The translations under genes and the position numbers were made by a program. The notes under the pieces are model-generated. The model saw nothing but the letters and a program-made list of their open reading frames with translations. It was not told the origin of the DNA and made no database searches. Source: Alistipes sp. (GTDB taxonomy: Bacteria > Bacteroidota > Bacteroidia > Bacteroidales > Rikenellaceae). From it: a stretch of 14,670 nucleotides of DNA. Each line of letters starts with the position of its first letter. Position 1 is the first letter of the stretch. The DNA lies in contig JAFOCZ010000031.1 in assembly GCA_017380955.1 (NCBI GenBank), positions 1-14,670 on the forward strand, read 5' to 3'. Of this stretch, positions 6,870 through 14,670 are shown in pieces.

Positions 6870-7897
6870 CAACATATTTTGCAATACTTAGCACTGCGGT
6901 GCTCGCCCTTGTGGCGTGTGGCGGTAATGTCGAGGAGGCGATGCCTGTGGAGCAGATGCCTAAGGCCGAGACTATGGAGGCGACGGGTGACGCTGCGAAG
7001 GTGGACTATATCGTAGTCTCTAAGGAGTCTATGCGTCTCAGGGTCTTCGATACCGATAACCGCCTAATCTGCAGTTTCGGCGTGGCGTTGGGACGTGGCG
7101 AGGGTGACAAGCACGAGGTGGGTGATATGTGCACCCCCGAGGGTGAGTTTGCCGTCGTTGCCGTTGAGGATGCGTCGCAGTGGCTCTATGACGATGGTAG
7201 TGGTGCTGTGGAGGGCTTCTATGGCAACTACTTTATTCGCCTTAATTCACCGTTTAAGGGTATAGGTATCTATGGCACTGATGATGCTGCGATTATCGGC
7301 ACGCACTCTACGGAGGGCTCTGTGCGTCTTGTAAATGCCGACTTGGATAGCCTCAGGGGCTTGGTGCGTGAGGGTATGAAGGTGCGCATAGATGCTATGG
7401 ATATGCGTATAGCCGAGGCGCGCGCCGTGATTACCGATGAGAAACCCGCTGAGGAGGTTGCTGTCGTAGAGGAGGTTGCCGTAGCACAGGAGGTGCAGAG
7501 TGCTGAGAAACCTGCCGAGGCTCAGGTTGCCACGGGTAAGGAGGTGTGGCATAAGGTTGCGGATGGTGAGTTGCTGGGTCGCATAGCGATACGTTATGGC
7601 ACTACGGTGGCCGAAATTAAGCGCCTGAATCCTACGATAAACGTAGACCGCATCTCTATCGGTCAGCGCATCCTTGTCTCGGATGGCTCGGTGGCTGTGA
7701 AGGCAGCGCCAAAGGCTGAGGAGACGAAGGCAGAGGTGGTAGAGAAGGATGGTGAGGTGTGGTATACGCTTCAGCCTGGTGATTTGGTGGGTCGTGTTGC
7801 TATGCGCTATGGCACAACGACCAAGCGTATCGCGGAGTTAAACCCCGATATCAATGTCGATAAGGTGCATGATGGTCAGCGAATTAGAGTAAAATAA
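6857..7897 (+). CDS. Lipoprotein with degenerate L,D-transpeptidase (YkuD)-like domain and two LysM domains
   Basis: This is a 346-residue protein. MGRVTTYFAILSTAVLALVAC is a lipoprotein signal with Cys21 as the lipid site. Residues about 49-178 resemble the L,D-transpeptidase fold, with GDMCTPEGEF (89-98) and GIGIYGTDDAAIIGTHSTEGSVRL (135-158). In active enzymes the latter reads HG...S-HGC-R; here Tyr139 replaces the His and Ser155 replaces the nucleophilic Cys. An acidic, Val/Glu-rich linker (about 183-228) leads to two LysM domains (230-274 and 301-345). These are the same length and share about 25 of 45 residues. LysM domains bind peptidoglycan or chitin-like N-acetylglucosamine polymers, so a cell-wall-attached, probably non-catalytic lipoprotein is inferred. 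The ATG lies 13 bases inside the branching-enzyme gene, consistent with translational coupling. The start is supported by the signal peptide. A serine-dependent activity cannot be excluded. Confidence 0.85.
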   Translation: MGRVTTYFAILSTAVLALVACGGNVEEAMPVEQMPKAETMEATGDAAKVDYIVVSKESMRLRVFDTDNRLICSFGVALGRGEGDKHEVGDMCTPEGEFAVVAVEDASQWLYDDGSGAVEGFYGNYFIRLNSPFKGIGIYGTDDAAIIGTHSTEGSVRLVNADLDSLRGLVREGMKVRIDAMDMRIAEARAVITDEKPAEEVAVVEEVAVAQEVQSAEKPAEAQVATGKEVWHKVADGELLGRIAIRYGTTVAEIKRLNPTINVDRISIGQRILVSDGSVAVKAAPKAEETKAEVVEKDGEVWYTLQPGDLVGRVAMRYGTTTKRIAELNPDINVDKVHDGQRIRVK

Positions 7898-7916
7898 CAT
7901 TAATAATATTACGATT

Positions 7917-9989
7917 ATGAGGAGGCTTTATCTTATTGCGTTTGTGTGCCTATGCTTCGTAGGTTGTATCTCTGAGGCAGCGCCTCTATCTAATGTTGTC
8001 TCTTCGCCCGATGGTCGTGTCGTGGTGGAGGTAGAGACCAACGAAGAGGGTGCGGCGTGTTACACGCTAACCTTTGGCGATGAGGTTGTTATCGATGCCT
8101 CACCTCTCGGCATCCGCCTTGCCGAGGCTGACTTCACGCGAGGTTTGGAGGTTGTGGACCTCAAGCATAGCAGGGCAAACACCACGTGGGAGCCTGTGTG
8201 GGGTGAGCGCGCGGTGGTTGTAGATAGATATCACGCCCTCGAGGCTAAGTTCCGCAACGAGGCGCAGCAGGAGATTGTCATCGAGTTCAGAGTCTATGAC
8301 GATGGCGTGGGTATGCGCTATAGATTGTTGGGTGAGGGTAGCGACTATGTTATGGATGAGTGTAGTTCGTTTGCCTTTGTCGAGGATTGTGAGGCACACT
8401 GGATAGCAGGAAGTTACGACGATGATGAGTTTGCATATATGCATACGCCAATGTCCGAGATTACTGTGGAGAATATGACGCATTCATCGTCGGGAAACCG
8501 AAAACTGCCATACCCTTCGGTCAATACCCCTGTGGCGCTTGTCACAAGTCGCGGTACGCATATCGCCATCCACGAGGCTGCGCTGTGGTCATATCCCGCA
8601 ATGTCGTTGCGTTATGATTCGGAGCATAATATGTTTACCTCGGATCTCGCATCGTTGCAGGATGTCAAAGTCCCTGTGGCATTGCCTTTTGCTACGCCGT
8701 GGCGTGTTATAATCGTTGGTGATAGGGCAGGAGCACTTGCCGAGTCTACGATAGTCCTCAATCTCAACGAGCCTTGCCGTTTGGAGGATACATCGTGGAT
8801 AAAGCCTATGAAATATGTCGGAGTGTGGTGGGAGATGCACCTCAAACTCTCGACGTGGGATTCGGATGGTGGTGCGCCACATTGCGCTACAACAGAGAAT
8901 GTTAAGCGATATATAGACTTTGCTGCGGAGAATGGATTTGGCGGTGTGTTGGTCGAGGGCTGGAATGTAGGCTGGGGCCGTGATGAGCGCTTTGACTATA
9001 CATTGCCCTATGGCGACTTCGATATCGAGGAGATTGTGGCGTATGGCAAGGAGCGTGGTGTGATGCTTATCGGTCACCACGAGACATATGCTAATGTTGC
9101 CAACTACGAGGAGCAGTTAGAGGATGCCTATCGCTACTATGCGGAGCAGGGTGTTGGCTCTGTGAAGACTGGTTATGTAGGCGTTATTCGTGACCGCCTG
9201 CATAATGGCTACGAGATGGTTAATCACTACAACTGGAGTGTTATGGAGGCTGCCGAGAATCGCCTTATGATAGATATCCACGAGCCTGTGCACTCTTCGG
9301 GAATTTGCAGAACATATCCAAATCTTATGAGTGCTGAGGGTATGCGTGGTCAGGAGTGGCAGGCGTGGAATAGCGGTAACTCCATAGACCACAACCCTAC
9401 ATTGCCCTTCACGCGAAATCTCGCAGGAGCGATGGACTTCACACCAGGAATCTTCGATGTCCGCTACCATAATACTATTAACAAGGCGGCGAAGAATGAG
9501 AAGTATGAGGTAGACCCCGAGCACGACTATAAGTTCTTTGTGAACTCTACGCTTGCCCATCAGTTGGCGTTGTATGTGGTCTTCTATAGCCCTATACAGA
9601 TGGTTGCCGACCTTCCGGATAACTATCGCGAACACCCCGAGGCTCTGGAGTTTATACGCAATGTGCCTGTGGACTGGGCAGAGTCGTATGTCCCTGATGC
9701 GAAGATTGGTGACTACTGCGTTACGGTGCGCAAGGATAAGCACTCGGCAAATTGGTATGTGGGTGCTATCACCGACGATGAGGCTCGCGATGTAACACTG
9801 TCGTTCGACTACCTCGAGCCTAATACCATCTACGAGGCTACGATATATCGTGATGGCAGCGGCGCGGGATGGAACACACGCCCTCAGAAGTATGTTGTCG
9901 AGAGGTGCACACTTACAAATGTCGACAAACTTACGTTGCATATGGCCTCAGGTGGTGGTTTCGCCGTAGAACTGCGCCCCGAGGAGTAG
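7917..9989 (+). CDS. GH97 glycoside hydrolase, inverting SusB-like alpha-glucosidase type
   Basis: This 690-residue exported protein matches family GH97: an N-terminal beta-sandwich, a central (beta/alpha)8 barrel (about 295-565) and a C-terminal beta domain. The barrel carries GHHETY (Glu389), IHEPVHSSGICRTYPN (Glu456) and SAEGMRGQEW (Glu474, Glu480). The spacings Glu456-474-480 equal those of SusB Glu508-526-532. By that comparison Glu480 would be the general acid, Glu389 and Glu456 the catalytic bases, and Glu456, Glu474 and Glu480 calcium-linked. This is the inverting alpha-glucoside hydrolase subgroup and not the retaining alpha-galactosidase subgroup, which uses an Asp nucleophile. The signal MRRLYLIAFVCLCFVGC could be a lipoprotein signal (FVGC, Cys17) or a cleaved one. 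Family size is about 700 residues, so it is complete. It follows the LysM lipoprotein by 19 bases, likely in the same operon. Substrates are presumably maltooligosaccharides; this is an inference. Confidence 0.93.
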   Translation: MRRLYLIAFVCLCFVGCISEAAPLSNVVSSPDGRVVVEVETNEEGAACYTLTFGDEVVIDASPLGIRLAEADFTRGLEVVDLKHSRANTTWEPVWGERAVVVDRYHALEAKFRNEAQQEIVIEFRVYDDGVGMRYRLLGEGSDYVMDECSSFAFVEDCEAHWIAGSYDDDEFAYMHTPMSEITVENMTHSSSGNRKLPYPSVNTPVALVTSRGTHIAIHEAALWSYPAMSLRYDSEHNMFTSDLASLQDVKVPVALPFATPWRVIIVGDRAGALAESTIVLNLNEPCRLEDTSWIKPMKYVGVWWEMHLKLSTWDSDGGAPHCATTENVKRYIDFAAENGFGGVLVEGWNVGWGRDERFDYTLPYGDFDIEEIVAYGKERGVMLIGHHETYANVANYEEQLEDAYRYYAEQGVGSVKTGYVGVIRDRLHNGYEMVNHYNWSVMEAAENRLMIDIHEPVHSSGICRTYPNLMSAEGMRGQEWQAWNSGNSIDHNPTLPFTRNLAGAMDFTPGIFDVRYHNTINKAAKNEKYEVDPEHDYKFFVNSTLAHQLALYVVFYSPIQMVADLPDNYREHPEALEFIRNVPVDWAESYVPDAKIGDYCVTVRKDKHSANWYVGAITDDEARDVTLSFDYLEPNTIYEATIYRDGSGAGWNTRPQKYVVERCTLTNVDKLTLHMASGGGFAVELRPEE

Positions 9990-10016
9990 ACGGAAATATT
10001 AGAAAAATAGATGCAG

Positions 10017-10050
10017 AAAACTTGAAAACTTTTTTTGTTTTTCAAGTTTT
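10017..10050. repeat. 12-bp inverted repeat between the GH97 gene and tetR: terminator and possible operator
   Basis: AAAACTTGAAAA (10017-10028) and TTTTCAAGTTTT (10039-10050) are perfect reverse complements around a 10-base spacer. The repeat starts 27 bases after the GH97 stop codon. On the plus strand its right arm is followed by a short T run, so it can end the upstream operon as an AT-rich hairpin. It also overlaps the -33 box and the spacer of the tetR promoter, the expected location for an autoregulatory operator. Both roles are inferred. Confidence 0.5.
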
Positions 10051-10064
10051 TTGCTTTATATTTG
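10034..10064 (+). promoter_or_regulatory. Promoter of the tetR-efflux operon
   Basis: TTTG (10034-10037), exactly 19 bases, then TATATTTG (10057-10064) match the Bacteroidota TTTG-N19-TAnnTTTG promoter well. Transcription would start near 10071, about 16 bases before the ATG at 10087. The promoter is embedded in the inverted repeat of the upstream feature, so repressor binding there would block it. Confidence 0.75.
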
Positions 10065-10086
10065 CGGTGTCAACCACATCAAAATT

Positions 10087-10722
10087 ATGATACAACGCGA
10101 GAATATAATAGAGTGTGCCTCGAGAATGTTTGTAACTCAGGGTGTTAAGGCTGTGCGAATGGACGATATCGCTCAGGAACTGAGTATGTCCAAGCGCACG
10201 CTATACGAACTCTTTGGCGATAAGGAGGAGTTGCTCTACCAGAGCCTTCTCCACTTTTTGATTGAGGGACAGCGTCGTCGCAACGAGCAGTGTGGCAATG
10301 TGGAGAATAGCCTTGAGGTTATGCTCCTTTGTCTGCGCGATATGATTGCCTATGCTCCGGTGTCGAGCCGTCTCCGCACAAATCTCAAACGATTCTACCC
10401 CTCGGTATTTGAGCGTCTCGAGAACGATGCCCACGCCAACTCGGTGAGTGACCTGCGTCGTTGGGTTAAGGAGTGTGTTGCCAGCGGATACTTCACCGCC
10501 ACGGCCGACAGCGAACTTGTGATACGCGTGTTGCAGGATAGTGTTCAGGGTATTATGCTTGCTGACAAACTCGACACTGCGGATACGGTACATATGGTGT
10601 CGAAGATTACCTATGCCATCGTTATCTTCATACGCGGATTGTGCACGGTGAGTGGTATAGAGGTCATAGATCGTTGTTTCGACAAGTATTTTGGCAATAT
10701 ACCTTCTATTGATACGTTATAA
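10087..10722 (+). CDS. TetR/AcrR-family transcriptional regulator of the efflux operon
   Basis: This 211-residue protein has an N-terminal helix-turn-helix: IIECASRMFVTQGVKAVRMD, then IAQELSMSKRTLYELFGDKEELL (residues about 28-50). This is the classic TetR DNA-binding segment ending in the YxxFxxKxxLL pattern. The rest is an all-alpha ligand-binding and dimerisation domain with no recognisable subfamily. The ATG at 10087 is preferred. A longer frame begins with TTG at 10051, but that codon lies upstream of the -7 box, so it would not be in the transcript. The gene sits 57 bases upstream of the TolC-like gene with no clear promoter between, so it is probably first in the operon and represses its own pump genes. 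The inducer is unknown. Confidence 0.92.
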   Translation: MIQRENIIECASRMFVTQGVKAVRMDDIAQELSMSKRTLYELFGDKEELLYQSLLHFLIEGQRRRNEQCGNVENSLEVMLLCLRDMIAYAPVSSRLRTNLKRFYPSVFERLENDAHANSVSDLRRWVKECVASGYFTATADSELVIRVLQDSVQGIMLADKLDTADTVHMVSKITYAIVIFIRGLCTVSGIEVIDRCFDKYFGNIPSIDTL

Positions 10723-10779
10723 TAAGAATAGCCTTCGGCAACTCAGCAGAAATAAATAAGTAATAAACAAATAGGTAAA

Positions 10780-12159
10780 ATGAAAAAGTTATTATCATTA
10801 CTCTGTCTCTCTCTCCTATCGTTGGGATTGACACAGGCACAGCAGTCTGAGACTGCAAATGGTGGAACTCTTGCGCTCTCGTTGGACGAGGCTATAGAGT
10901 TGGCACTTACGGACAACCCTACAGTGAAGGTTGCAAACCTCGAGATTGAGCGCTACGACTATGTTCGTAAGCAGGTTGTTGCGACGTTGTACCCACAGGT
11001 GGATGCTTCGGCACAGTACTCTTTGGCTATCCGTCGTCAGGAGATGGCGCAGGGTTTGTCGTTTGGTGGTAAGAATACCTTTAACGTGGCAGGCTCGGTG
11101 TCGTTGCCACTCTTCGTGCCAGCGGTATACCGTCAGATGAAGATGACACGCACACAGATGGAGAGTGCAGTGGAGAGCGCTCGTGCTACTCGCATCGACC
11201 TTGTTGCTGCGGTGCGCGCGGCATACTACAACGTGTTGCTCGCCGAGCAGTCGTTGGAGGTGTTGAACGAGGCTGTGGTAACCACACAGCGTGTTGTGGA
11301 CAACACCCGTGACCTCTATGAGAATGGTCTTGCTGCGGAGTATGACTACCTCACAGCACAGGTGCAACTCTCAAACCTCAAGCCTCAGGTGCTTCAGGCA
11401 CAGAGCGCTATAGAGGTTACAAAACTTCAGTTGAAGATGTATCTCTCGATTCCTGAGGAGGTAGATGTTGAGGTGCGTGGCTCTCTCGACGATTTCCGCA
11501 CTCAGGTGCTTCTTGGCGAGGACTACACCACCGACGTATCGGAGAATACCACATTGCGCTCTTTGGATATCCAGCGTGACTTGCTCGAGCACCAGGAGAA
11601 ACTTATCCAGACATCGCGTATGCCTACCATCGCAGCATTTGGCCAGATATCGTATATCGGTCAGGAGCGCTCGGACCTTGGTGGTTTGCTTGGTGGTGCT
11701 ATGGGTGGTGCGTCTACAGCCGAGCAGTCTAAGTTCTGGTGGCAGTATCCTATCAACGTAGGTGCTCAGATATCTATTCCGCTCTTCGCAGGTTTCAAGA
11801 AGACAAACCAGTTGCGTGAGGTGCGTAACCAGATGAAGCAACTCGACATCCAGCGTCAGTATGCCGAGGATGGCATCCGTCTGCAGGTGGAGCAGTCTAT
11901 AAACACGCTGATTACCGCTCGCGAGACAATGCTCTCTAACGAACTCACTGTGGAGCAGGCTACGAAGGCATATGATATCACCCTCACACGTTACAACGCT
12001 GGTGCTGGTACTATCCTCGAACTCAACGCTTCGCAGTTGTCCTTAACACAGGCACAACTCAGTTACTCACAGTCTATCTACGACTACCTCAATGCATATG
12101 CTCAGTATGAGAAGGCTCTTGGCGTAGAGACATACGTAGATACCGACAGCGTAGAATAA
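10780..12159 (+). CDS. TolC-family outer-membrane efflux channel
   Basis: This 459-residue protein has a cleavable signal peptide ending TQA (cleavage after about residue 20). It then shows the two-fold TolC layout: LSLDEAIELALTDNPTVKVA near the N-terminus, long amphipathic helices at about 115-220 and 350-445, and membrane strands with SLPLFVPAVYRQ and SIPLFAGFKKTNQLRE. These paired (S)(L/I)PLF segments mark the equatorial and beta-strand regions of both halves. A Gly-rich insertion (DLGGLLGGAMGGAS, 299-312) sits in a predicted external loop. The trimer would form the outer-membrane exit duct of the tripartite pump encoded with it. It is 57 bases after tetR and 39 before the adaptor gene. 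Confidence 0.95.
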   Translation: MKKLLSLLCLSLLSLGLTQAQQSETANGGTLALSLDEAIELALTDNPTVKVANLEIERYDYVRKQVVATLYPQVDASAQYSLAIRRQEMAQGLSFGGKNTFNVAGSVSLPLFVPAVYRQMKMTRTQMESAVESARATRIDLVAAVRAAYYNVLLAEQSLEVLNEAVVTTQRVVDNTRDLYENGLAAEYDYLTAQVQLSNLKPQVLQAQSAIEVTKLQLKMYLSIPEEVDVEVRGSLDDFRTQVLLGEDYTTDVSENTTLRSLDIQRDLLEHQEKLIQTSRMPTIAAFGQISYIGQERSDLGGLLGGAMGGASTAEQSKFWWQYPINVGAQISIPLFAGFKKTNQLREVRNQMKQLDIQRQYAEDGIRLQVEQSINTLITARETMLSNELTVEQATKAYDITLTRYNAGAGTILELNASQLSLTQAQLSYSQSIYDYLNAYAQYEKALGVETYVDTDSVE

Positions 12160-12198
12160 TACAAACAACCCGAAATAAATTAAAAATAGATAACGATT

Positions 12199-13215
12199 AT
12201 GAAGAAGAGTTTAATGTTTATCATCGCAGCAGTAGCAATGGTTGGCTGCGGCGCTAACGACAAGACCTCAACCACAGCAACTGCCGAGGAGAGCGCAACG
12301 GCTATCAAGGTATGTACTGCTGAGGTTATGGAAGTTGAGAACACCGAGACATATACCTCGGAGATTCTCCCTTATCGCCAGAACGACATCACCCCTGCGG
12401 CTCAGGGCTTGCACATCGACCAGATTATGGTTGACGTGGGTGACCGTGTGAAGGCTGGTCAGGTTATCGTAACCCTCGACCCTACAAACCTCAGCCAGAT
12501 GGAGTTAAACCTCGCAACTGTGGAGGATACATACAACCGTATGGTGCCTGTGCACAAGGCTGGTGGTATCTCAGATCAGCAACTTACCGAGTTGAAGAAT
12601 ACTCTTGACCTTCAGCGCGAGATGGTTGAGAATATGCGTAAGAACTCAGTTATCAAGTCTCCAATCTCGGGTGTTGTTACAGCGCGTAACTTCGAGAATG
12701 GCGACCTCTTCGCCTCAATGCCTATCTTGCACATTATGCAGATTGACAAGTTGAAGGTTATGGCAAACGTATCGGAGCAGTATTTCCCTGTTGTGAAGGT
12801 TGGTCAGAAGGTAGATATCGCCGTAGACATCTTCCCTGGCGAGACTTTCGAGGGTAAGGTATCACGTATCAACCCTGCGCTCAACGCCCAGACTCGTACC
12901 TTTGCCGTAGAGATTACAATCCCTAACGCTAACGAGCGTCTTCGCCCAGGTATGTACGCACGCGCTACATTCAATATGGGTACTCACTCAGGTGTTATGA
13001 TTGACGATGTTGCTGTGCAGAAGCAGGCTGGCTCATCAGAGCGTTTTGTATATGTTATCAAGGATGGCGTTGCAGAGTTCCGCTTCGTGCGTGATGGTCG
13101 CCGTGTAGGTAACAAGATTAACATTCTCGAGGGTCTTGAGGAGGGCGAGCAGGTGGCAACAACATCATTCATCCGTCTTACTAATGGTAAGAAGGTTGAG
13201 ATTATCGGTGAGTAA
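12199..13215 (+). CDS. RND efflux periplasmic adaptor (membrane fusion protein), lipoprotein
   Basis: This 338-residue adaptor links the RND pump to the TolC-like channel. MKKSLMFIIAAVAMVGC is a lipoprotein signal with Cys17. The two lipoyl (barrel-sandwich) half motifs are visible: GLHIDQIMVDVGDRVKAGQVIVTLD (about 70-94) and VIKSPISGVVTARNFENGDL (about 151-170). Between them is one short alpha-helical hairpin (about 96-148). A beta-barrel domain (about 184-260, with TRTFAVEITIPN and LRPGMYARATF) and a membrane-proximal domain follow. The length is at the short end for RND adaptors, as is common in Bacteroidota. It is in the operon, 39 bases after the channel gene and 40 before the pump gene. 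Confidence 0.95.
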   Translation: MKKSLMFIIAAVAMVGCGANDKTSTTATAEESATAIKVCTAEVMEVENTETYTSEILPYRQNDITPAAQGLHIDQIMVDVGDRVKAGQVIVTLDPTNLSQMELNLATVEDTYNRMVPVHKAGGISDQQLTELKNTLDLQREMVENMRKNSVIKSPISGVVTARNFENGDLFASMPILHIMQIDKLKVMANVSEQYFPVVKVGQKVDIAVDIFPGETFEGKVSRINPALNAQTRTFAVEITIPNANERLRPGMYARATFNMGTHSGVMIDDVAVQKQAGSSERFVYVIKDGVAEFRFVRDGRRVGNKINILEGLEEGEQVATTSFIRLTNGKKVEIIGE

Positions 13216-13255
13216 TCGCCCATACTTAGTTTTATAACCGCTAAAAGTTATAACA

Positions 13256-14670
13256 ATGAAGATTTATGAATCAGCAGTACGAAAACCGATTTCTACTGCC
13301 CTAATATTTATAGCAGTCATCGTCTTTGGTTTGTTCTCAGTGACAAAGTTGGGCGTAGACTACTATCCCGAGATTGAGATTCCTTATGTGAGTGTTATCA
13401 CTATGTATCCTGGTGGTAATGCCGAGGATATCGAGACCAACATCACCCGAGTGCTGGAGGACCAGTTGAACTCTGTGGATAACCTCGATAAGATTACTTC
13501 GCAGTCTAAGGATAACGTATCTATCGTAACGCTGGAGTTTGAGTATGGCTGTGACTTAACGGAAGCGGCAAACGACGTTCGTGATGTTGTGAGCCGTACA
13601 CAGTCACTCCTTCCAGATAATGTAGAGTATCCTACGGTGATGAAGATTTCATCATCTATGATGCCTATTATGATGCTCTCGGTAACTGCCGAGGAGAGTT
13701 ATGCGGCGCTTGCCAAGACTCTTGACGATAAGATGGTTAACGAGTTGAACCGTATCAACGGTATCGGTTCTGTTGCGGTTATCGGTGCTCAGGAGCGCGA
13801 GGTGCAGGTGAATGTAGACCCTAATAAGTTGGAGGCTTATGGCCTCACTATCGAGCAGTTGGGTCAGATTATCGCAGCGGAGAATGTGAACGTTCCTGCA
13901 GGTTCTCTTGACCTTGGTAACCAGGTCTTCAACCTCAAGGCTGACCTCGAGTTCGACGACTCTCGTGAGTTGCGCGATATCGTGGTGTCTAACCAGGGTG
14001 GCCGCACTGTGATGCTCACCGACGTTGCTACAATCATCGATACCTTGGAGAAGGCTACTATGGATGAGCGTATCAATGGCCGTAAGGGTGTGCGTGTGAT
14101 GATTCAGAAGCAGACAGGTGCTAACTCTGTGCAGATTATCGAGGATGTACAGGCTAAGTTGGAGGAGATTATCCCAACATTGCCTAACGACTGTAAGGTA
14201 GAGACTATCTTCGAGACCTCACGCGAGATTAAGGATGCTATCAACTCTCTGTCTGAGACCATTATGTTTGCGTTCATCTTCGTAATCCTCGTGGTTATGT
14301 TCTTCCTTGGACGCTGGCGTGCTACGTTCATCATCTGCTTGACAATTCCTATCTCGTTGATATGTGCCTTTATCTACCTCTTTGCCACAGGCTCTACGCT
14401 CAACATCATCTCGCTCTCGGCGCTCTCTATCGCCATCGGTATGGTTGTGGATGATGCTATCGTGGTATTGGAGAACATCACAACACACATCGAGCGTGGC
14501 TCAACGCCAAAGGAGGCTGCCATCTATGCTACTAACGAGGTGTGGTTGTCGGTTATCGCCACAACGTTGGTTGTTGTTGCGGTGTTCTTGCCTTTGACCA
14601 TGATTCCAGGTATGGCGGGTATCTTGTTCCGTGAGTTGGGATGGATTGTTACCATCGTAGTCTGTGTATC
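13256..14670 (+). CDS. RND-family efflux pump (AcrB/MdtB-like), N-terminal part only, cut by window edge
   Basis: The frame from ATG 13256 (MKIYESAVRKP) is open to the window end, giving 471 residues of a protein that is normally about 1,000-1,050. Features of the HAE1 branch are visible: TM1 right after the start (ISTALIFIAVIVFGLFSV), the porter domain with YPEIEIPYVSVITMYPGGNAEDIE, and NRINGIGSVAVIGAQEREVQV. TM2 onward starts near residue 340. The proton-relay pair is Asp399-Asp400 in GMVVDDAIVVLENI (TM4), corresponding to AcrB Asp407-Asp408, so the pump should be energised normally. It is the inner-membrane component of the pump whose adaptor and channel lie just upstream. Substrates cannot be inferred. 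Confidence 0.96.
   Translation, partial: MKIYESAVRKPISTALIFIAVIVFGLFSVTKLGVDYYPEIEIPYVSVITMYPGGNAEDIETNITRVLEDQLNSVDNLDKITSQSKDNVSIVTLEFEYGCDLTEAANDVRDVVSRTQSLLPDNVEYPTVMKISSSMMPIMMLSVTAEESYAALAKTLDDKMVNELNRINGIGSVAVIGAQEREVQVNVDPNKLEAYGLTIEQLGQIIAAENVNVPAGSLDLGNQVFNLKADLEFDDSRELRDIVVSNQGGRTVMLTDVATIIDTLEKATMDERINGRKGVRVMIQKQTGANSVQIIEDVQAKLEEIIPTLPNDCKVETIFETSREIKDAINSLSETIMFAFIFVILVVMFFLGRWRATFIICLTIPISLICAFIYLFATGSTLNIISLSALSIAIGMVVDDAIVVLENITTHIERGSTPKEAAIYATNEVWLSVIATTLVVVAVFLPLTMIPGMAGILFRELGWIVTIVVCV

Noticed and set aside
9117..9941. 274-codon open frame on the minus strand inside the GH97 gene
   Set aside because: It is antisense to the catalytic barrel of a clear GH97 enzyme and has no family features.
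10051..10086. Upstream TTG start for the TetR regulator
   Set aside because: The codon lies upstream of the -7 box at 10057-10064. The ATG at 10087 is downstream of the predicted start site and fits TetR N-terminal length.

Overview
The window looks like chromosomal DNA of a Bacteroidota member, most likely Bacteroidales (an Alistipes-like genus is a guess). The evidence is the TAnnTTTG/TTTG promoter elements, AT-rich start regions without clear Shine-Dalgarno sequences, a DUF6562/fimbrillin-type lipoprotein, and a SusB-type GH97 enzyme. No tRNA, rRNA, CRISPR array, insertion sequence or phage gene was seen.

Left part, minus strand (1-4719): a large surface lipoprotein runs off the left edge. 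It has a fimbrillin-like N-terminal region followed by a repetitive beta-solenoid. Its probable promoter lies about 290 bases upstream of the start codon, leaving a long leader that can form competing hairpins. Upstream of it, separated by a strong hairpin terminator, is a POT/PTR-family transporter gene in which the first Glu of the proton-coupling ExxER motif is Asn.

Middle part, plus strand (4836-9989): a divergent promoter region serves the transporter and a three-gene block. The block encodes a eukaryotic-type (GBE1-like) alpha-glucan branching enzyme, a lipoprotein with an L,D-transpeptidase-like (YkuD) domain plus two LysM domains, and an exported GH97 inverting alpha-glucosidase related to SusB. 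The first two genes overlap by 13 bases and the third follows after 19 bases, so they are probably one operon. The YkuD-like domain has Tyr and Ser where the catalytic His and Cys are expected, which suggests a pseudoenzyme that may bind cell wall through LysM. Pairing alpha-glucan enzymes with such a lipoprotein is the least expected arrangement in the window.

Right part, plus strand (10017-14670): a TetR-family regulator has a well-formed Bacteroidota promoter whose -33 box and spacer overlap a 12-bp perfect inverted repeat. It is followed by a tripartite efflux set: a TolC-like outer-membrane channel, a lipoprotein periplasmic adaptor, and the N-terminal half of an RND inner-membrane pump cut by the right edge. 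Gaps are 57, 39 and 40 bases, consistent with one self-regulated operon.
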